A stretch of 64,000 nt of DNA from assembly GCF_004851605.1 (NCBI RefSeq), contig NZ_CP031093.1, positions 2,108,001-2,172,000 of the forward strand, in the 5' to 3' direction. Positions 9,601 through 16,536 of this stretch are shown here, one piece after another (position 1 is the stretch's first letter; each line of letters starts with the position of its first letter). This stretch comes from Hydrocarboniclastica marina. GTDB lineage: Bacteria > Pseudomonadota > Gammaproteobacteria > Pseudomonadales > Oleiphilaceae. The translations under genes and the position numbers were made by a program. The notes beneath the pieces are model-generated. The model was not told where the DNA came from. It worked only from the letters and a program-made list of their open reading frames with translations, and did no database searches.

Positions 9601-10001
9601 TTATGGTGTCGGCGGACGCCGAGGAAGGCCACCATGCGACGGACATCCCGGATCTGCACAACGGATACATCATAAAGCCAGTCCGGTTGAGCCTGCTGCT
9701 GGATCACATTGCCAGAGTTCTGGGGCTTGAGTGGCGGTACGAGAAATCGGATGAGCCATTGGCCAGTCAGCCTTCACCCCTCAAAACAGAACTCGGTCTA
9801 CCCCCTGCTCTACAGAGAGATCAATTGGCTGCGCTTGCCCGTATCGGACACCGCAAGGGACTGCTGGAAGCTCTGGACGCCATGAACCATCGGGGCACCG
9901 GTTCCGTTTGTTTTCTGGAGGAGATGGTACGGCTGACCAACGATTTTCAATTCGAAAAAATCATTGCCCTGCTTGAGGTAGTCCCGAATGAGGCTTCATG
10001 A
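6618..10001 (+). CDS. NCS1-transporter-fused hybrid histidine kinase
   Basis: A 1127-aa inner-membrane sensor. Residues about 30-470 form a 12-helix-like domain resembling NCS1 purine/cytosine permeases (TRGAGFGYIGSTITSLIYAS, NVTNAYAGSIAWSNFFSR). Next come a cysteine-rich segment (nine Cys at 500-537, with CICE, CSLCC and CGDLC clusters), two more helices, a coiled coil, and HisKA with His683 (ISHELRSPLNAILGYAQ). HATPase boxes follow: N (LINLLSNAIKY), G1 (DTGEGIAEEN) and G2 (GTGLGL). A receiver domain carries Asp970 (LLLLDVSMPGLNGW), then about 100 residues of tail. The ATG at 6618 has AGGAG 5 nt upstream, so it is preferred over an in-frame GTG at 6588. It overlaps the next gene and faces the amide operon. 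The layout recalls CbrA, which has an SSS-type transporter. The signal is inferred to be an amide, urea or a related nitrogen compound. Confidence 0.85.
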   Translation: MAAKQTIFRVRRNYNQWVANQTLEDYALRFTAKSARKWSAGRVSHTALGAISFLALEAIGGSITLHYGFTNAVAATMVVSLLVFLIAVPVSYYAARYGVDIDLLTRGAGFGYIGSTITSLIYASFTFIFFAIEAAIMAMALELLLGIPLVVGYLICAVAIIPLVTHGITTISRFQVWTQPLFLVLQIAPFVFILYSDIATVTDWTQFQGVAPEADGRFDLLLFGAAAAVVFSLIAQIGEQVDFLRFIPQPTTASEQRRWWIAVMAGGPGWIVIGMLKILAGSFLVVLALQNGIAATDAVDPTHMYLVAFNYVTGSPAASLAVAGVFVILCQVKINVTNAYAGSIAWSNFFSRLTHSHPGRVVWLFFNVGIALLVMELGVYQALEATLGFYGVIAIAWVGALVADLIINKPLGLSPAHIEFKRAHLYDINPVGVGAMFIASATGLACHSGLIGEIAQALSHFITLGVALVAAPLIAWATQGRYYTARPVIPIATDCLLLRCCICEHSFEAEDVTTCPAYEGTICSLCCSLDARCGDLCKPGAGYREQLAAALTFVLPDRLVTLLQSRLGHFLSLILLINGITGSLLSFIYFNTLTQSDAEASLMSSTLWQVFFILLIVTGVICWLFVLAHESRVVAEEESLRQNRLLADEVRAHERTDKALQAAKEQAEAANGAKSRYLTGISHELRSPLNAILGYAQLLENDPLIPAARKEALGVIRRSGDYLADLIEGLLDISKIEAGRLDLHRDQVRIGLLMEQLVTMFKLQAAEKSLKFEYSCPYPLPEMVTTDEKRLRQILINLLSNAIKYTDRGSVALNLRYRSQVAEFTVIDTGEGIAEENMERIFRPFERIRTPGQSRTGTGLGLTITRLLTEIMGGDISVESEPGKGSVFRVSLMLSSIHNLNPRSVSEPSRTIYGYHGTRRKLLVVDDDDSHRQLIRAMLSPLGFEICELNNALQVAELLDKELPDLLLLDVSMPGLNGWQVLSDIRHDNATLPVIMVSADAEEGHHATDIPDLHNGYIIKPVRLSLLLDHIARVLGLEWRYEKSDEPLASQPSPLKTELGLPPALQRDQLAALARIGHRKGLLEALDAMNHRGTGSVCFLEEMVRLTNDFQFEKIIALLEVVPNEAS

Positions 10002-10896
10002 GAATCCCAAAACCGTAGTGCTTGTTGTGGACGATTCCGTCGAATCCATTCGCATGATAAACGATGCTCTCGAGAACGCGGGTATGACAGTGCTCGTGGC
10101 CCTCGACGGCAGCCAGGCCGTTAACATCAGCCATAACATCACACCAGACATCGTGTTACTGGATGCGTTGATGCCGAACATGGATGGATTTGAGACGTGC
10201 CGGCTGTTGAAGGAGAAAGCCGGGTTTGCCGATATCCCCATTATCTTCATGACAGGCCTTAGCGATACCGAACACGTCGTCATGGGTCTGAGCTCTGGAG
10301 GCGTCGACTATGTCACCAAGCCTATCAACACGACTGAACTGCTGGCCCGCATGCAGGTTCATCTGACCAATGCCCGCATAACCAGAAGCGCCCGGCAGGC
10401 GCTGGACGCCACCGGACAGAACCTGTTCGCCACCAATCGTCGAGGTGAGCTGCTATGGAGCACGCCAGAGGTTAGCAACGCCTTGCCCGACCCTTCGCAG
10501 CCAGCCGGCCAGCTGCTGCAGGAACAGCTCCGCACATGGTTTGGGCATGGACCGGAGACAGGTCACGCCATACCCCTGCCAGGGGTGGAGCCCACACGCA
10601 GCATAGAGTTTCTCGCGTTGGTCGATAATCGGGAGTACCTGATGCGGCTACGCGCTTCTGAGAACCCAAACCAGGCTACGGCCGCCCTTCGCAAGCGTTT
10701 TGATCTTACTGTCAGAGAGTCAGATGTGCTTTTGTGGATAGCCAACGGTAAGACCAATCGGGAGATCGGCCAGATTCTGGAAATGAGCCCGAGAACCGTC
10801 AATAAGCATCTGGAGCAGGTTTTTCGTAAAGTCGGGGTAGAGAACAGGACAGCCGCTGCTGCAAGCGCGATCAGGCTATTGGCCTTGCATACCTGA
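9988..10896 (+). CDS. LuxR-type response regulator paired with the transporter-kinase
   Basis: Probable output regulator of the preceding kinase (302 aa). The N-terminal receiver has the acidic pair VVDDS, phospho-acceptor Asp59 (IVLLDALMPNMDG), Thr in IIFMTGLS and Lys in VTKPINT. A middle stretch (about 130-225) has no domain I recognise. The C-terminus is a LuxR/NarL-type DNA-binding domain (LTVRESDVLLWIANGKTN, SPRTVNKHLEQVFRKVGV). Its ATG lies 14 nt inside the kinase gene, so the two are co-translated. The divergent amide-import operon is the obvious target, as an inference. It differs from AmiR, which binds RNA through an ANTAR domain. Confidence 0.88.
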   Translation: MRLHENPKTVVLVVDDSVESIRMINDALENAGMTVLVALDGSQAVNISHNITPDIVLLDALMPNMDGFETCRLLKEKAGFADIPIIFMTGLSDTEHVVMGLSSGGVDYVTKPINTTELLARMQVHLTNARITRSARQALDATGQNLFATNRRGELLWSTPEVSNALPDPSQPAGQLLQEQLRTWFGHGPETGHAIPLPGVEPTRSIEFLALVDNREYLMRLRASENPNQATAALRKRFDLTVRESDVLLWIANGKTNREIGQILEMSPRTVNKHLEQVFRKVGVENRTAAAASAIRLLALHT

Positions 10897-11036
10897 GGCC
10901 CAGGCAGAGGAATCGTAGTCCTGCCAACCTGGACAGTGTCTGAAGAGCAAGAGCCAGCGCGCTGCCGGAAACAGAGCGAGCAAGCCCAACAGCAGGACTG
11001 GCAGGCGCGATTGGGTGAGTAATATGACACAAGGCA

Positions 11037-12053
11037 TCAGCTTGTCCTCAGAACTTCATCCACCGGACGGCGCAAGGATCGTGGCGCTTCAGGCCCACGA
11101 CCGATTCTCACCATGAGATCCGGCCGTCGATTGCCCACGCCGAGGAAACGGGCGAACTCCGCGCGTATAGGTGCCACCTCAACCGGTTGGTTAATAAAGG
11201 CCGTCCTCAAGCCCAGAGCAGTTGCCTGCAGGGCAAGTCGCTCGTAGCAGCGGCCGGCCTCAACCCAATGAGGTTTGTCGTCGATGTCGGAGACCACTAT
11301 GGCAATGGCGGATGAGCTCCGGATGTTCGTGTAGTCTTTCTGGTTCTGCTTTTTCGCGGAGAACCCGAAGCGCATCGCCAACAACCCAAGCCAGCGGGGT
11401 ACATCGGGGCTGCCCATGACCGGTCCAAACAGGCCGTCACCGCTAGCGACCGCCTCTCGCGCGCTAAACCGAATCCAGGATTTAAGCTCCCGGGCCCAGG
11501 CATCGTCCCGAAATTGGGCAATATTGCCGTCAGACACGTATCGGGCTATCTGTTCTTTTCGGTCGTTATCAGTAAACAACATGATGGAGACGCCGTTTCC
11601 CTGCCCCGCTTCCTCCAGTTGGTGCAACTGCTCAGCAGGGAGTTGCGATCCATCGTATTCCACACGGCTGCACTGCCTTTCGGGAATGGCTTCGAACAAG
11701 TGCGAACGGAAAGGGGCCGTTTCTTCAAAATTAATCTTTACCCCTGACGTGGAGGCGTCATAGATACAGTGACCTTTTAGCCCCGCCGCTTCGGCTGCCA
11801 ACAACAGATTCTCGGCGGCACAGCCAAGGCTTGCATAGAGATGGTGGTCATCAGGATCCACAGCGGGACAGCGCCGTGACAGATCCGGAAGAATCCGGAT
11901 CTGGTTCTTTTCCAGTTTGAAGATCCAGGGCTGGGTGTTGTGGCTGGATGCCGCCAGGGTCGCGTACCGCACCAGGTTTCTGTAATCCTGCGCTACTGTT
12001 TCAGGCCCAGGTCGTTGCCAGACTTCCCTGACTCTTTCGGAGTAATTGACCAT
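11037..12053 (-). CDS. Acg-family nitroreductase-like FMN protein
   Basis: A 338-aa protein of the nitroreductase superfamily, closest in style to the Acg subgroup. LVRYATLAASSHNTQPW is the conserved N-terminal flavin-contact segment, ASLGCAAENLLLAAEAAGL the dimer/flavin helix and ARELKSWIRFS the Acg-type insertion. The substrate is unknown; family members bind FMN and some may act as flavin-storage or cryptic proteins. It stands alone on the minus strand, with its stop 140 bp from the convergent regulator gene, and starts just beyond the stop of the next hydrolase gene (1-nt gap), so the two could be co-transcribed. Confidence 0.8.
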   Translation of the reverse strand: MVNYSERVREVWQRPGPETVAQDYRNLVRYATLAASSHNTQPWIFKLEKNQIRILPDLSRRCPAVDPDDHHLYASLGCAAENLLLAAEAAGLKGHCIYDASTSGVKINFEETAPFRSHLFEAIPERQCSRVEYDGSQLPAEQLHQLEEAGQGNGVSIMLFTDNDRKEQIARYVSDGNIAQFRDDAWARELKSWIRFSAREAVASGDGLFGPVMGSPDVPRWLGLLAMRFGFSAKKQNQKDYTNIRSSSAIAIVVSDIDDKPHWVEAGRCYERLALQATALGLRTAFINQPVEVAPIRAEFARFLGVGNRRPDLMVRIGRGPEAPRSLRRPVDEVLRTS

Positions 12054-12054
12054 C

Positions 12055-13209
12055 TCACTGTCCTTTTACGTACCGGTTGAGAATCGCCTGGGTTATCCCG
12101 GCTTCCACCTCCACAAAGCTTCCCTCTTGCCCCATCATGCCAATATCCGAATTGATCTGTATGGCAATCGCGATATCGTATTCCGGGTAGTACCTGAGCG
12201 AAGAAACATAGCCGGGTATCCAGCCCCGGTGGCCACGGACCTCGCCAAACTGTTCCGTTGGCTCGATGACCACCCCAAGCCCATAGCTGACACCCGGGCG
12301 GTCTTCGCTCACGGCGGCGCCGGTCATCATGGCTTTGAAACTGCCCTCGGAATGCAGTCGACCGGACCAGAGCGCCCTACCCCAGCGGGCAAGATCGACA
12401 GCACTGCTAACGAACCCTCCACCAGCGCCTTCCACGGCCGGGTGCCACACCAGAAGGCCCTCTTCATCCAGGGAGCGTTCGGGCAAGCCTAAGGGGTTAT
12501 CAGCACTGGTGAATCCTGTTGCCAGTCCTGGCAGAAGGCGCTGGTCGGATGGAGTAGTAGCCTCCAGATCAAGCGGCTTCAGGAAGTGAACTCCCACGTA
12601 ATCCGTCCATGAATCGCCGGTCACGGCTTCCAGAACCTGTGCGGCCAGCAAATACCCGGTATCCGAGTATTCCCAGCCCTCTCCGGGTGCGAACAAGGGG
12701 TCGGTGTCCAGTATCAGGCCGATGAGTTGCTGGGTGTCCGGCGCGTCTGCACTGGTGAAGGTCTTCTGGAACAGCGCCTGGAATGCCGGAAGGTAGACGT
12801 GGTCAGGTAAACCACCGGTGTGGGTCAGCAGATGACGCAGGGTCAGGCTTTTGTGGTTGGGAAGCCGATGGAACCATTCCCTCTTTCCCAGCCAGTTCGA
12901 GATGGGGGAATCCAGGTCAAGCTGCTCTTCTTCAGCAGCGCGCAGAATGGCGGCGGCGACAAAAGATTTGCCAATACTGGCGGCCAGCATGGGGGTGTCT
13001 GGCGACATCTGCCTTTTACAATCCGGATCCGCCATGCCGATAGCCAGGGCATGAACGGTGTCGTCAGGACCTGTCCAGGCAACCGTCGCCCCGGGGAAAG
13101 CAAAGCGTTCCTGCAGGTCGGTCAGGACCTGGCGCACCTTGCCCTCGGGAGCGCCGTGGGCGAACCCCGCCAGTCCTGCGAGGACAATCAGTAATACGGC
13201 CCGGATCAT
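12055..13209 (-). CDS. Periplasmic serine hydrolase, beta-lactamase/DD-peptidase fold
   Basis: A 384-aa member of the Beta-lactamase (PF00144) family. It has a signal peptide (MIRAVLLIVLAGLAGFAHG|AP), the SxxK nucleophile motif Ser78-Ile-Gly-Lys81, the Tyr181-Ser-Asp183 motif and HRG at 327-329 in the KTG position. The set fits class C-like esterases and D-aminopeptidases as well as true AmpC, so antibiotic hydrolysis should not be assumed. The frame is open further upstream, but the ATG at 13209 is preferred: it overlaps the stop of the CPBP gene as ATGA and is followed by a proper signal peptide. Confidence 0.82.
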   Translation of the reverse strand: MIRAVLLIVLAGLAGFAHGAPEGKVRQVLTDLQERFAFPGATVAWTGPDDTVHALAIGMADPDCKRQMSPDTPMLAASIGKSFVAAAILRAAEEEQLDLDSPISNWLGKREWFHRLPNHKSLTLRHLLTHTGGLPDHVYLPAFQALFQKTFTSADAPDTQQLIGLILDTDPLFAPGEGWEYSDTGYLLAAQVLEAVTGDSWTDYVGVHFLKPLDLEATTPSDQRLLPGLATGFTSADNPLGLPERSLDEEGLLVWHPAVEGAGGGFVSSAVDLARWGRALWSGRLHSEGSFKAMMTGAAVSEDRPGVSYGLGVVIEPTEQFGEVRGHRGWIPGYVSSLRYYPEYDIAIAIQINSDIGMMGQEGSFVEVEAGITQAILNRYVKGQ

Positions 13210-14048
13210 GTCGAGGCTTTCGAGTGAATTGTTGATGGAATCACAGCGGTATAGGCATGTTTGTTGGAAAACATTGCTTCGCGCCGGAAAATCAGAATTA
13301 ACACGGAAACGCCAATCAGCAGATAGGTATCGTAAGGCTGGGCATCCGGCCACAGCGGATTGCTGAGCTGGAAGTGATACAGCATGGGCCAGAGAATGCT
13401 GCCGCCGGTTCTGTTGAAAATGGGCGTCACGATAACGCTCAGGCAAATGTTGCCGATGAAAAAGGGCGCAAAACCCCACCCGCTATGAACCACCCCACTG
13501 AGATAGAATGCCGGCAGGTGCCATAAGCCCCAGACCGCGCCTATCAGAATGGCGGCCCAGACCGGGGCCATGTGACGCTGGAGAACAGGTAGCGCCAGCC
13601 CTCGCCAGCCCAGTTCTTCCACGGGCCCGAGGAGCAGCATGATTACCATGACCGGCAGAACGGCCGAAATGCCATCCGAGATAACCGATGCCTGCAAGGG
13701 CGCGCCCTTGATGAGCGCTCCCAGGAAGAAGATGCCCGGGATACCGATAAGAATGAAGAGCAGCCAGCCGGCAGGAATACGCCATACTCGCAGGCGCCGT
13801 AGGTAGAGCTTCAGGCCTGTTGCACCCCGACGATGAAAGATAACAGCCACGGCGGCAATGGCCGGCGCCCAGACGGCCAGAAAAAACAGCGGATGCGTCC
13901 CCGATATCTGCCCCAACAAGGCAACCGCAAGCTCATTGAAGAAGATATAAAAGCCGGTGATGCTCCAGGTGATCAGAAAGGTAATGAGAACGAAGGGGAT
14001 CAATGCGCTCAGGCCGATGCCATCTTCTTCAGGATGTTCGGGAATCAT
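13206..14048 (-). CDS. CPBP-family intramembrane protease homologue
   Basis: A 280-aa, multi-helix membrane protein of the CPBP (CAAX protease and bacteriocin-processing) family. The family motifs are present: Glu144-Glu145-x3-Arg149 (GPVEELGWRGLALP), His177 in WGLWHLPAF, and a final HFQLSN segment. These residues make the presumed glutamate/histidine metal site. Substrates of bacterial members are mostly unknown; some confer self-immunity to bacteriocins. It is translationally coupled to the downstream hydrolase gene through an ATGA overlap, so both products may act on the envelope. Confidence 0.85.
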   Translation of the reverse strand: MIPEHPEEDGIGLSALIPFVLITFLITWSITGFYIFFNELAVALLGQISGTHPLFFLAVWAPAIAAVAVIFHRRGATGLKLYLRRLRVWRIPAGWLLFILIGIPGIFFLGALIKGAPLQASVISDGISAVLPVMVIMLLLGPVEELGWRGLALPVLQRHMAPVWAAILIGAVWGLWHLPAFYLSGVVHSGWGFAPFFIGNICLSVIVTPIFNRTGGSILWPMLYHFQLSNPLWPDAQPYDTYLLIGVSVLILIFRREAMFSNKHAYTAVIPSTIHSKAST

Positions 14049-14062
14049 GGGCTACCTCGCGC

Positions 14063-14854
14063 TCAGAACTGTCTGTTGATCCTGACGAACATGGAGGGTT
14101 GTGTGGTCGTTCCCAGCTCCTTGACCAGCGGGCCGTCCGCGGGATCGCCAATCAGTTCTGCGACCTCCACGGCTATCTCTGCCACATAAACCGGTGAAAG
14201 GTAATAGATGAACGCGCCCTCCACATAGACCTTGCTGAGTGATGCGCCCGCCGAGAAGGGTTCGACCCCGAGACTTGCAGCCTCAGGGGAACTTACAGAG
14301 GACCGCTCATCATTCCACGCTCTGTCGTTCCATCTTGCCCCACCACCAATTAAATACAGGGCGCTGGCGGACGCCTGCCTGAAGTACTGCAATCCGGCTT
14401 CCACACTATGTCGCTTTCCATCGCCGATCACGGACGCATGCGTGCGAACCTGGCTGGTAATGTTGAAGATTTCCAGCTTCGGCATAAAACGGTCATCAAT
14501 GGGTTCCAGCGGTTCAATCTCTCCTTCGTTATCCCTGCCCAGGACAATCTGACCAGAAAAGGTGGCTCCCCAGTTTTCCTGACGAATAAAGTGAACGCCT
14601 ATTCCATCAATGACGCTGACGAAGAATATGTCCTTATAGGTGGCCTCAAACGACGGAAACGGCAGGACATCGAGTTCGTCAGCTCCCTCATATTCGGGAG
14701 CTGCAAAGAGTCCAGCGCCAACTTTAAAAGACCAGTTGTCGTTGTCTGCATCGGAATCGGTTTGGGCAAGAACGTTAAATGGCAAGAACAGGAAACAGAT
14801 CAGGGCGTTCGATAATATCCGTGGGGGCGAGCGCAGTCGGCTGAACGGAAGCAT
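14063..14854 (-). CDS. MipA/OmpV-family outer-membrane protein
   Basis: A 263-aa predicted beta-barrel. It has a signal peptide (LICFLFLPFNVLAQ|TDSD), the family's N-terminal signature (VGAGLFAAPEYEGADELDVLPFP, about 46-68) and a terminal Phe (VRINRQF), as expected for BamA-dependent insertion. MipA is a scaffold for murein-synthesising machinery in E. coli and OmpV-like proteins are porin-like; neither role can be assigned here. It precedes the CPBP gene by 14 nt on the same strand, so the four genes 11037-14854 may be one transcript. Confidence 0.85.
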   Translation of the reverse strand: MLPFSRLRSPPRILSNALICFLFLPFNVLAQTDSDADNDNWSFKVGAGLFAAPEYEGADELDVLPFPSFEATYKDIFFVSVIDGIGVHFIRQENWGATFSGQIVLGRDNEGEIEPLEPIDDRFMPKLEIFNITSQVRTHASVIGDGKRHSVEAGLQYFRQASASALYLIGGGARWNDRAWNDERSSVSSPEAASLGVEPFSAGASLSKVYVEGAFIYYLSPVYVAEIAVEVAELIGDPADGPLVKELGTTTQPSMFVRINRQF

Positions 14855-14879
14855 GGTTCTCTCCTAACCAGGTCAGTTT

Positions 14880-15430
14880 TCAAGCAAAACGTTCATATCC
14901 GTTGTTAGACGGTTTTCGCTGCATGCGCTCGAGAATTCTCGCTGGCACCATCAGAGCGCAGGGGGTGATGATGAGCGTCAGACAGCTGGCGAAGACCAGC
15001 CCAAAGACAATGGCTTTCGCCAGGCTAAGCCACCGCTGGGTAATGGGCGCGCCCAAAGCCAGTTCCCGGCTGAACAGGTCGATGTTCATACTCAGCATAT
15101 GGGCATCAGGACTAGCACAGCTGTAACGGCGGAGAGTACGACCGTGCGCAACCGCAACCGCCCAGTGCGCAGAATAACCCCACGCGGGCCGACAATATGC
15201 CTGCGCAGCCGGTCGTGAGTCTCGACCAGATCGATGTAGCCGTTAACGACTACGCCGGCAACGGCGATAATTCCGATCCCGATGACAACAATGGAGAAGG
15301 CCTGACTGGTCAGTAGTAGCCCCAGCACGGCACCGATTTCCGTGGCCAGCTCCGCGCTCGACAGCATTAAGAGGAGCACAGCAAGAAAGATGACGCGGCT
15401 AAGCGGTGAAAGAAGTTCGTTCCATGAGTC
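14880..15430 (-). pseudogene. Fragment of an RND (AcrB-type) efflux pump
   Basis: Two minus-strand reading frames that join into the C-terminal part of an RND permease. The first (about 15430-15092) carries the transmembrane stretches VVIGIGIIAVAGVVVNGYID and RLRTVVLSAVTAVLVLMP. The second (15098-14880) carries SMNIDLFSRELALGAPITQ and AIVFGLVFASCLTLIITPC. The frame changes near 15092-15098, a stop codon lies just upstream of about 15430, and the first 800 or so residues of the pump are absent. This is a decayed remnant and will not make a pump. No membrane-fusion or outer-membrane partner gene remains. Confidence 0.8.
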
Positions 15431-15812
15431 TCATCAGCTTGCCTAAGCAAGGTAGGTTGCGCTTTCAGTTTAGTTCGGCGGGTTAAATCAAACTTGATTG
15501 AGATCACAAACGTTGCTGTTGGCAAGTGACGCGTAAAACCGCCCCATTATGGCTAGGAACGGCCCAAATAACCGACATTACTAAGCAGTGAGTGGTTTAG
15601 TGGTTTAGTGGTTTGGGGCAGGTCAGAGCCAAGGAGAAAACGACAAAGGCGGACATGAAACGCAGACCATGCGGAATCATTACCGGTTGATCAAGCCGCC
15701 CAAGGGGCGAGGACAACGATCAGATTTGAATGGAAACAGAAGGTTTCTGAGTGAGTTAGATAAAACCGAAAAATCTCCAACGGACCTGATTGCTATGGAA
15801 CTTCTACTAAGA
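15431..15812. other. Gene-free stretch before the toxin-antitoxin pair
   Basis: No convincing gene. It contains three tandem copies of a GTGGTTTA-like octamer near 15593-15614 and the first copy of a diverged direct repeat (15611-15709). The base composition is more AT-rich than the flanking genes, in keeping with acquired or decayed DNA. Confidence 0.5.
15611..15709 (+). repeat. Diverged direct repeat, copy A
   Basis: About 100 bp starting GTTTGGGGCAGGTCAG that aligns, at roughly three quarters identity by eye, with copy B at 16781-16880 in the same orientation. Both copies can be read in one frame as a conserved peptide: SQGENDKGGHET, then MRxHYRLIKPPK. On the other strand the end reads TGACCTGCCCC, which resembles an insertion-sequence terminus. 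Probably a relic of a mobile or coding element; I do not recognise the family. Confidence 0.55.
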
Positions 15813-15833
15813 GTACACTTATTGTGTACACAA
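15813..15833. promoter_or_regulatory. Probable toxin-antitoxin operator
   Basis: A perfect 12-bp palindrome TTGTGTACACAA (15822-15833) with an extra GTACAC at 15813-15818, ending 14 nt before the antitoxin ATG. Phd/YefM-type antitoxins bind short palindromes of this kind (often with a GTGTACAC-like core) to repress their own operon. The position just ahead of the antitoxin gene fits autoregulation. Confidence 0.65.
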
Positions 15834-15847
15834 ATAGGGTGAGAATC

Positions 15848-16084
15848 ATGCAAACGGTCAATGTTCGAGAAACTCGGGAGAAGCTCTCAAATCTTTTGGA
15901 CGCTGTGGCCGCAGGAGAAGAGGTTGTAATTCTGCGCCACGGTAAACCTGCCGCACGCCTAACCGCAGCCTTGCCCGAAAAGATTCAGTTTCCAAACCGT
16001 TCGGAACTCAGGGCATCTCTGCCACCCGTACGGGAAAGCTCTGCCCATGCGGTGCGGGAACTCAGAGACGAAGAGCGATATTAA
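15848..16084 (+). CDS. Phd/YefM-family antitoxin
   Basis: A 78-aa antitoxin that should bind its operator through the N-terminus and cover the PIN toxin through its C-terminal tail. The N-terminus (MQTVNVRETREKLSNLLDAV, then AAGEEVVILRHGKPAARL) is the standard Phd/YefM fold. The ATG at 15848 has GGGTGAG upstream and gives the usual family start; an in-frame GTG at 15824 would fall inside the operator palindrome. The stop overlaps the toxin ATG by one base (TAATG). Confidence 0.9.
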   Translation: MQTVNVRETREKLSNLLDAVAAGEEVVILRHGKPAARLTAALPEKIQFPNRSELRASLPPVRESSAHAVRELRDEERY

Positions 16085-16536
16085 TGTTGTACTTCGATAC
16101 CAGCGCCGTTCTGCCCTATTACAGACAAGAGCAGGCTAGCGATCGAGTTCAAACCTTACTTGAATCGCAGACCAGGCCGGTTCTGATAAGTCATTTGACA
16201 CAAGTTGAGGTCGCAAGCGCCTTGGCTCGCTGGGTTCGCATGGGGGAGCTTAGCGAGCCTCAGGCAAATCGCATTGAAAGCGCCTTCTATGATGATGTCA
16301 GCCATGGGCGCTTCACCCTCTGCCCCATTGAATCAGACCATTATCGGCGAGCCAGCCATTGGATTGGTACACGGAAAACAAGTTTAAGGACGCTGGATGC
16401 GCTTCACCTGGCCTGCGCGGAGTCTCACCAGGCTCATTTGATAAGTGAAGACGAGGCGTTGGTTAACGCGGCTGTTTTCTTTGGCATCGACGCCCGCCTT
16501 GCCTCAGAGGACGGCGAGCATGGCGGACCGCCTTAA
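16084..16536 (+). CDS. vapC: VapC-family PIN-domain toxin
   Basis: A 150-aa predicted ribonuclease toxin. The PIN-domain acidic residues are visible: Asp5 (YFDTSAVLPYY), Glu42 (TQVEVASALARW), Asp105 (RTLDALHLACA) and Asp123 (LISEDEAL). Known VapC enzymes cut tRNA or rRNA in a metal-dependent way; the target here cannot be told. It is coupled to the antitoxin by TAATG. The antitoxin is Phd-like rather than a classical VapB, a pairing often seen in gammaproteobacteria. Confidence 0.9.
   Translation: MLYFDTSAVLPYYRQEQASDRVQTLLESQTRPVLISHLTQVEVASALARWVRMGELSEPQANRIESAFYDDVSHGRFTLCPIESDHYRRASHWIGTRKTSLRTLDALHLACAESHQAHLISEDEALVNAAVFFGIDARLASEDGEHGGPP

Noticed and set aside
10897-11036. Inverted repeat between convergent genes (GTCCTGC ... 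GCAGGAC)
   Set aside because: The arms are about 65 nt apart and there is no T-run; not a credible terminator.
12055-13479. 474-codon version of the serine hydrolase
   Set aside because: The extra 90 residues overlap the CPBP gene and precede a clear signal peptide; the ATG at 13209 is preferred.
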